A stretch of DNA of 24,359 nt from Caulochytrium protostelioides (lineage: Eukaryota > Chytridiomycota > Caulochytriomycetes > Caulochytriales > Caulochytriaceae). Positions 19,901 through 24,359 of this stretch are shown in pieces. The stretch is taken from assembly GCA_003615045.1 (NCBI GenBank), contig ML014345.1:1-24359 (forward strand), in the 5' to 3' direction. A program made the translations under genes and the position numbers. The notes under the pieces were generated by a model. That model saw nothing but the letters and a program-made list of their open reading frames with translations. It was not told the origin of the DNA and searched no databases. The stretch's first letter is position 1, and each line of letters opens with the position of its first letter.

Positions 19901-22415
19901 TGCTGCGGCCGACGCGGCGCTCGCCGCCGATGCCGCCGATGCCGCCGATGCGCCCGCCGCCGCCGCCGCGCCGCGCCGGCACCGCTTCGTCCGGGAAATC
20001 ACGGTCGAGTCCCAGCACGGGAAAATCATGCTGCCCAGGTGCGAACCCTATACCGTCATCACCTTCCATGTCAGCTGCACCGTCCTGGCGGATCCGGCGA
20101 CCTTGATGGCCACCGTCTCGCTTTCTGGCGGGGGCGCGGGGGCGTCGGCGTCGGGCGCCATCGCCACGTACCTCTCGCAAGAGATGCTCTCGGACGACGG
20201 CGGGCCATCCGTGCCCTCCGGGCCGACCGCGCTTACAGCCGTGGCCGCGGGCCGCAGCGACCCGCGGGACCACGTGGTCCGTGCCGCCATCGCGTTTGAC
20301 TCCGAGCATGCCGGCGCCGGCCACGCGTTTGTCGTCGAAGAGCCGGTGCGGCTCGAGATGCCCTTCCTGCTGGACCACCAATTTACGACCGTCCGTCCCG
20401 CCACGTCGGTGTCCGCTGCCGCGGCGCGCGCCGATGCCCGCAGCACGAAGACGAGTCCGGGCCGTGCGGCAGCGACAGCAGGCACAGACCACGGGCCGTC
20501 GCAGATTTTGCTGCAGATGGTGGCCGAGGGCCAGAGCGGCCGGCTCGTGCTGACGTCGCGGCCGCGCGTCAAACTCTATCTGGCGGGCGCCGCGCCTCCG
20601 GCCTCCGCGACGACAACGTCGCTGACGGGCCCCCCGTCGCCGTATGTGCACGGTGTGCCGTCGCCGTGGCTCGACAGCAGCAGCGGCGCCATGCAACCCG
20701 GCAGCCGGAGCGCCGGCACCGACGGCGATTCGGTTGACCGTGACGACGATGAGTTTCATGATGCCAATGATGTCTTTGAAGGCGACGAGGACGAGGACGA
20801 TGGCGACGATGGCGATGGCGACGCCCATGACGACGTCCGCGGTGATCCCTGCTCGATCGCTACGAATCGTGGACGCCATGGCGCTACCACGACTATGGCA
20901 CCGGCGTCAGCGACGACACAGCCTGACGGCGGGATGGGGTCGCGATCGGCCCGCTCGGAGGCGGGCATGTCGTCGTCTCCGTGTGCCATGATGCATGCGC
21001 AGGCAATGGGAAACCGAATTTTGCCAATTCACCACCACCTGGGTCTCCGGCCAGTCGAGCCGCTGTTTCCGCAGCAGCCGTCGCGGTATCTCTTCAGCGT
21101 TCCTGTGCAGCCGGCGGAGTGCGACGCGTCCGTGGTCGAGTTCCGGCTGTCGTACATCCCGCTGAAGGCGCTCATGGCCCACAGCATCGACGTGCAGCTG
21201 CGGGAGCTGCTGGCACGCTTCCGTCTCGAGCACTACTCGGTCTTCCTCGCCCACCTGAGCCGCACGTGGCTCCCGCAGCTCTTTGACGCCGTCGACCTCG
21301 CGGCCTGGCGGGAGACGCGGCTGGCGGACGAGGCGGCAGCGCAGCACGCGGCCCGAGCGGCGCTGGATCCTTTGATCCGCCGCGAGCCGCCGCACGAGCA
21401 GGCCGCTTTGCAGCAGCTCTGGGCCGCCCTCGTCGCCCGTCTCGCCGTCTTCCAGCTCGATGCTGAGACGGCCTTCCGCTCGCCGTGGCTCGTCAAAAAC
21501 GTACAATACAGCGTTGAAGCGCCTAACTACCGCGCGTTCCTCACGGCCCGCTGGCAGTTCCCGCCACCGCGTGGCGTAGCGACGACGGCCATGGTGGCGG
21601 GCGAGCTGGATGCCGCGGAGTGCCATGTGGAGCCCGCGTTCGGGCACGGGCCGCTCGTCGAACCGATGGCGACGGTCGGCGACCGTGTGCCGCTGACGCT
21701 GCGCGTGACGGTCGACCACTGGAACACGGCAGCGCCGGCGCTCGTGCTCGCGTACCGCGTCACCGTCGACCCGACGCGCTATGTCGTCTGCGGGCCCGTC
21801 CAAGGCTGCTTCCGACTGACACCGACGCGGCGCGACGTCCGGATCCCGTTCCAGCTCGTCCCGCTTCAGACGGGGCGGCTCGCCCTGCCGCCGATCGACC
21901 TTATCCAGGACGTGGCGGCCCAGCCAATACTCTTCGAGGACGACGACGACAACGACGACGACGAGAGCAGCGGCGACGACGGCGAAGAAAGCGACGAAAG
22001 CGACGACGACGGCGACGAGATGGTGGTGGCGGCGGCCCATGAGATTGAAGGCGATGGCGAGCGCCACGATCACGCCGATCCAGGGCGCCGCGGCCGTGCT
22101 GCGACGCGCGAAGGGGCCGCCGAGACGGCTGTGACGCCCACAGCTTCGGCGGTCACCGCGGTTGCCGCCGCGGGAACACCGGCCGCCTTGCTCCCGCCAC
22201 CCCTCCCAACGTCAGCGACGGCGCGCTCGGCCCTGCCGAGCCGACTCTCGTTCGCGCTGGCCAACGAGGCACAGGACCCACGCGATGACGCGCTGGAAGC
22301 TGAATCCGCCGTATATACCCACTACCCGGGCCGCTACCTGGGCCTGGTGGTCCTGCCGCTCGCGCAGAGCCAGATCTACCTGCTACCGTCGCTGCTTTCG
22401 GAGACGGCGCCGTAG
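16974..22415 (+). CDS. TRS130: TRAPPII complex subunit Trs130/TRAPPC10
   Basis: Predicted 1813-residue subunit of TRAPPII, the late-Golgi complex that activates Rab11-type GTPases (Ypt31/32 in yeast). The conserved N-terminal region starts at about residue 70, with LPFRNVLW, then RFLDRIDVQF and the GWNFCQYF (about 271) and IFDFRIYLFVRQ (about 354) segments. The Ala/Ser/Thr/Gly-rich stretch at about 435-560 is a lineage-specific insertion. Helical sequence follows to about 765, then beta-rich Ig-like regions. The C-terminal conserved domain lies at about 1506-1645 and includes VGDRVPLTLRVTVDHW and FQLVPLQTGRLALPPI, matching TRAPPC10 C termini. Two Asp/Glu-rich tracts lie at about 1244-1288 and 1656-1683. 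The start is the first in-frame ATG, with G at -3; the frame extends upstream to a GTG at 16704, but the extra 90 residues are Arg/Pro-rich and unconserved. It is longer than typical family members because of the insertions. No intron is visible. Confidence 0.92.
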   Translation: MSASSSPPLPPLPASSAAASPVPTTVAAAAAASAAAATATPSATTTPSASPALPAPAAAAETPAETPRAALFSYADDGATWRIVEPQLAARLPFRNVLWQSPLGATPERRFLDRIDVQFRRFTPDLVPRTMPGGLATATFFVHLFVVSGEDVDVYRASVRRAIQAWAAVVAAKPHAAWYIVHVSSPEHRRSNAMRFLTVGGGVFDKIRSDFSGKRERCLAVKLSGNDAKDADAWNELMDRLKDGMLAAFQSYIVQTDHDARRLEGQRAMPGWNFCQYFLQRESVIYALELLGMHDDVFEEYEQLEQAFFQSMEQQGAPWFSKFGGSAPGDEAGDILDVRRKPYRQAILNNTVTIFDFRIYLFVRQIAALLETGKLARVCEHSLQYMALWGKTLREYQTSLMPGFAEIWTWTVCHAVIQRCDDAVIAMLASNDTTMNATGSLSRNAAASSAAASAAAAASAPTAESATASSLVSTPTPGNAMTTTTTTTTAATTAASAGLGSHATANDAASTTSSHDAPLDGGYGGGGYGAGGGYGSSGGDTNDEVDEDAGTPDPTSRAPRFSTAWPPNYLRMRAELLRVARYQLDGLGALTGLYETSLHAFGHAAAAAALRARETTPEAVRIHIIERTAARAIASLLASPAAYDAAYTAATHDAIAAYSGVHRDATAWLLRVDLAHLAFAREAWPSAIAQYEELLRHAHGKGWLAVGTILMRLLRCFEATQQDAKWADAAAKLLVHPASLAWPDLPTVWSRFIAVSRSLPSRLLIDPFPLFQIRFLGIAHSLQNDKGVTITMEVTHPLPVPIAAAEVALHLANAQCDFWCRANDVVLAADAPTTLVLENNVTCLSGAYTPDIVQIQLGQITLGVPFAPLASTAAAPRPRSLPLGAASHGAPGIAHAISRMQIDHRVAPLVVAIDVPDVISYGEPLRRLQVRIRTLHHKLTGGAIALTAPTLAFSVPKNVVLRLRPDEHAVPPAGPSAAADAALAADAADAADAPAAAAAPRRHRFVREITVESQHGKIMLPRCEPYTVITFHVSCTVLADPATLMATVSLSGGGAGASASGAIATYLSQEMLSDDGGPSVPSGPTALTAVAAGRSDPRDHVVRAAIAFDSEHAGAGHAFVVEEPVRLEMPFLLDHQFTTVRPATSVSAAAARADARSTKTSPGRAAATAGTDHGPSQILLQMVAEGQSGRLVLTSRPRVKLYLAGAAPPASATTTSLTGPPSPYVHGVPSPWLDSSSGAMQPGSRSAGTDGDSVDRDDDEFHDANDVFEGDEDEDDGDDGDGDAHDDVRGDPCSIATNRGRHGATTTMAPASATTQPDGGMGSRSARSEAGMSSSPCAMMHAQAMGNRILPIHHHLGLRPVEPLFPQQPSRYLFSVPVQPAECDASVVEFRLSYIPLKALMAHSIDVQLRELLARFRLEHYSVFLAHLSRTWLPQLFDAVDLAAWRETRLADEAAAQHAARAALDPLIRREPPHEQAALQQLWAALVARLAVFQLDAETAFRSPWLVKNVQYSVEAPNYRAFLTARWQFPPPRGVATTAMVAGELDAAECHVEPAFGHGPLVEPMATVGDRVPLTLRVTVDHWNTAAPALVLAYRVTVDPTRYVVCGPVQGCFRLTPTRRDVRIPFQLVPLQTGRLALPPIDLIQDVAAQPILFEDDDDNDDDESSGDDGEESDESDDDGDEMVVAAAHEIEGDGERHDHADPGRRGRAATREGAAETAVTPTASAVTAVAAAGTPAALLPPPLPTSATARSALPSRLSFALANEAQDPRDDALEAESAVYTHYPGRYLGLVVLPLAQSQIYLLPSLLSETAP

Positions 22416-22483
22416 CGTGTGATGCTCTTACCCTCCGGCAAAATCGCCCTGTCAGTGCCACCACTCCACGCAAGGAGCGGCAG
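22416..22483. other. Short spacer after TRS130
   Basis: The frame used by the decayed gene downstream is already open here, so its true 5' limit is uncertain. No terminator-like element is evident. Confidence 0.35.
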
Positions 22484-24005
22484 ATGGTGTTTGATGGCTT
22501 CGTAAAAATGATTGTACCGATCTTCGAGAAAATGGAGAAAGATGGCCAAAGACTATTTTCCACTGCCTCGCGCAGTGTCCTATAAGATGGCGCTACTACG
22601 AAACTGTCCATCGCGGGCGGCGCCGACGGCGCGCCTAACAACCGGTACAACCATGCGGCGCTCAGCGAAGGCACGTCACGCGGCACCATGGCATTGAAGA
22701 CTCGACTGAAGCGCAACAAAAGTGTTCATTTCCCCGCCAACGTGGTCAAGAAACACATCTCGGTCGGGAGGGGTCGACATTAATTGATCTCCCTCGTCGG
22801 AGACCCGCACGTGCAGGGCGGGATCGATGTGCCGGCCATGCAGATGATTCCGATCATGTTCCTCGCCGGCTTCACCGTTACGCTCGTAATTGCTATTTTG
22901 TGTGCGGCCTTGTGGACCGTTCAGAGCCACCAGTCCATTTCGGACGTGAATATGTTTACCCCGGGCTCTAGCCTGCGCGCCCAAGTTCTCCAGGCGTCAG
23001 TGGACGACGTGTGCATGAACAGCACCGCCTGTTTCCGCAGGTTTCGCCGTGACACAACGTACTGTGGGCCCTACTCCGCCCGAACCGACGCCCTCGTATG
23101 TCTCCTTGCCCTGCTGCTGCCGATGCTCGTGAGTCCGCTCGTTCTGTGCGTCGACCGATGGTGTGGCAAAAAGACGTTGCCGCACCGCGCCATCGCGTGG
23201 CTGGCACCGATCCTCTTTGTCATCCACTGGAACGGTTGGCACATACGCGCGATCAATATGAACCCCTTCCAGAGTGCGTCGCAGCAAGTCGTCGTGGTGG
23301 CCATGTCGAATTGCTGCTTTTTTTTAAAAGCCGCGGCCACGTGGCCATGCTCTGTCATATTATCAACCTCGAAGTCCGCATGATCGCCGAGGGAAAGCCA
23401 TGGGTCGACGTGGCCCCGGCGATCGTGCTCATGTCGCAAGCGTCTTTGGACTCATCATGCACCGTTCTATCACCGCGCAGATGCAGCGCCACTTTTTTGC
23501 GGTGACGATAGCCATGGTCGCTACGCCCCCGAGCGAGATCCGGCTGCGGGACAACCGCGGCCGCTCGGGATCGTGACGACGGCCGACGTCTTTGCCGCCC
23601 GCGTTCCCCATGCGGGGCGCAACCTCACCACCCGGACGGTCATTAATCTGCTGGATGTCGCCATCTCCACGGACAACTCGGAGCAGTTCCTGACGCCTCG
23701 ACAGCACCGACTTCATCGGCGTCGTCAGCGTCCCCGCGAAAATGTCATCGACCCGACCGATCAGAGAAGCTGAAGCAGCGCCAGGAAAAAAAGGAGACGG
23801 TGATCAAGGCTGCGACTACTCCCGACTACTATCGGGACTACCCGCTGCCGTCATTGTCGTGCCGGTGGCCCGAAGGTGCATTCACTTTATCACGATCGAC
23901 ATCCGCGTGCACCATGGCCTGCTTAGCCAGCTCGAGCTGGTGGCGTGCGACCTGGGGACCTTTAAGGCCATGGCCGCACAGCAGTGTGCCCCCATTCGGC
24001 ACTGA
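22484..24005 (+). pseudogene. Decayed gene for a multi-pass membrane protein of unknown family
   Basis: Protein-like sequence continues through this region but in changing frames. From the ATG at 22484 one frame reads a charged segment (FDGFVKMIVPIFEKMEK), meets TAA at 22583, continues, meets TAA at 22781, then gives a 180-codon stretch with hydrophobic helices at about 22856-22912, 23089-23145 and 23189-23240. A Cys-containing loop with an NST glycosylation site lies between the first two. At a run of eight T (23318-23325) the sensible reading moves to another frame (RGHVAMLCHIINLEV), changes again near 23435 (FGLIMHRSI) and near 23560 (IVTTADVFAARVPHAG), then near 23697, 23760 and 23840, ending at a TGA at 24003. 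GC and third-position GC are lower than in the four upstream genes. I cannot name the family, and there may be two genes here. Alternatives are sequencing indels near a contig end or unrecognised introns; GTATGT at 23096 and GTGAGT at 23129 resemble donors but lie inside a hydrophobic open stretch. Confidence 0.5.
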
Positions 24006-24305
24006 ACCAGCCTCAACGTCGGAGCTGCTGGCTTGTGTGCCTGTCACAGTCAATGCCCAGGTTGTGCTGCGATTCGGCCAATCATCAAACACATAAAAAC
24101 CATCGGCGCATGTTCTGAAAATTTCCGCGTCACCAGCGTCGGGCAGTGAAAGCAAGGGGAGAAAGACGCAGCGGGCCGGAAAGGTTCATGCAAGCGCCTC
24201 GCTCGTTCGAGCTGTCGAGTAGCACCCGTTACTGGGTACATAACCCCGCCCATGGACGACTAAATGCCACGACACATGTATCAGCCGTGCGACCGAACGG
24301 CACTC
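24006..24305. other. Lower-GC stretch with no supported feature
   Basis: Short frames on both strands are open here but none shows family features or continues the membrane-protein reading convincingly. It may be the tail of the decayed gene plus the promoter of whatever lies beyond the window. Confidence 0.35.
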
Positions 24306-24312
24306 TATAAAT
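24306..24312 (+). promoter_or_regulatory. TATA-like element near the window end
   Basis: TATAAAT stands out in GC-rich DNA. It lies 26 bases before an ATG at 24332. That spacing is short for a TATA box plus leader, so the element may serve a different start or be fortuitous. Confidence 0.3.
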
Positions 24313-24331
24313 GGGACGTCTCGTCCACAAC

Positions 24332-24359
24332 ATGGGCATCGGCTGGGCCCTGTGCATGG
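24332..24359 (+). CDS. Possible start of a gene truncated by the window end
   Basis: An ATG with A at -3 and G at +4 opens MGIGWALCM and runs off the window. Only nine codons are visible, so this could easily be chance. The good initiation context and the upstream TATA-like element are the only support. Confidence 0.2.

Noticed and set aside
22153-22719. 188-codon minus-strand frame across the TRS130 3' end
   Set aside because: It mostly overlaps the TRS130 coding end and the decayed gene on the other strand and has no domain signature.
22784-23383. An intact 199-codon membrane protein gene
   Set aside because: The frame starts at TTG directly after TAA and protein-like sequence continues both before the stop and after a frame change, so it is better read as part of a larger broken gene.
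23838-24253. Two minus-strand frames near the 3' end (23838-24155 and 24050-24253)
   Set aside because: Their composition is plausible but they show no motif, and the plus-strand reading over 23838-24005 is at least as protein-like; not enough to call.

Overview
The window looks like nuclear DNA from a GC-rich fungus. The strongest evidence is a Rom2/Rgf1-type Rho1 exchange factor with DEP, DH, PH and CNH domains in that order, which is a fungal architecture. It sits beside a PTC7-type mitochondrial PP2C phosphatase and a TRAPPII subunit, Trs130/TRAPPC10. The very high GC content, the Ala/Ser/Pro/Gln-rich insertions and the absence of evident introns would fit an early-diverging (zoosporic) fungus such as a Caulochytrium-like lineage. 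That placement is inference; only 'fungus' is well supported.

Four large open genes lie on the + strand in the same direction: ROM2-like (1160-6670), PTC7 (7936-10296), a large PPR-like/alpha-solenoid protein of unknown function (about 11636-16075) and TRS130/TRAPPC10 (16974-22415). All four read through without an intron. The gaps between them are about 0.9 to 1.3 kb, GC-rich, full of short tandem repeats, and contain no convincing genes. They hold E-box (CACGTG) sites. Five lie in a tight array upstream of TRS130, two lie just upstream of the ROM2-like start, and one lies in each of the two remaining gaps.

From about 22.42 kb to the end the character changes. GC falls visibly, codon third positions become less GC-biased, and protein-like reading is broken by two in-frame stops and several frame changes. 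It encodes pieces of a multi-pass membrane protein that I do not recognise. I call it a decayed gene, although assembly errors or unrecognised introns could look the same. At the extreme 3' end a TATA-like element is followed by an ATG in good context, possibly the start of a gene that runs off the window.

The four intact genes do not form a pathway. Cell-wall and Rho1 signalling, late-Golgi Rab activation, mitochondrial dephosphorylation and probable organelle RNA biology simply lie side by side. I saw no tRNA, rRNA, CRISPR array or intact mobile element.
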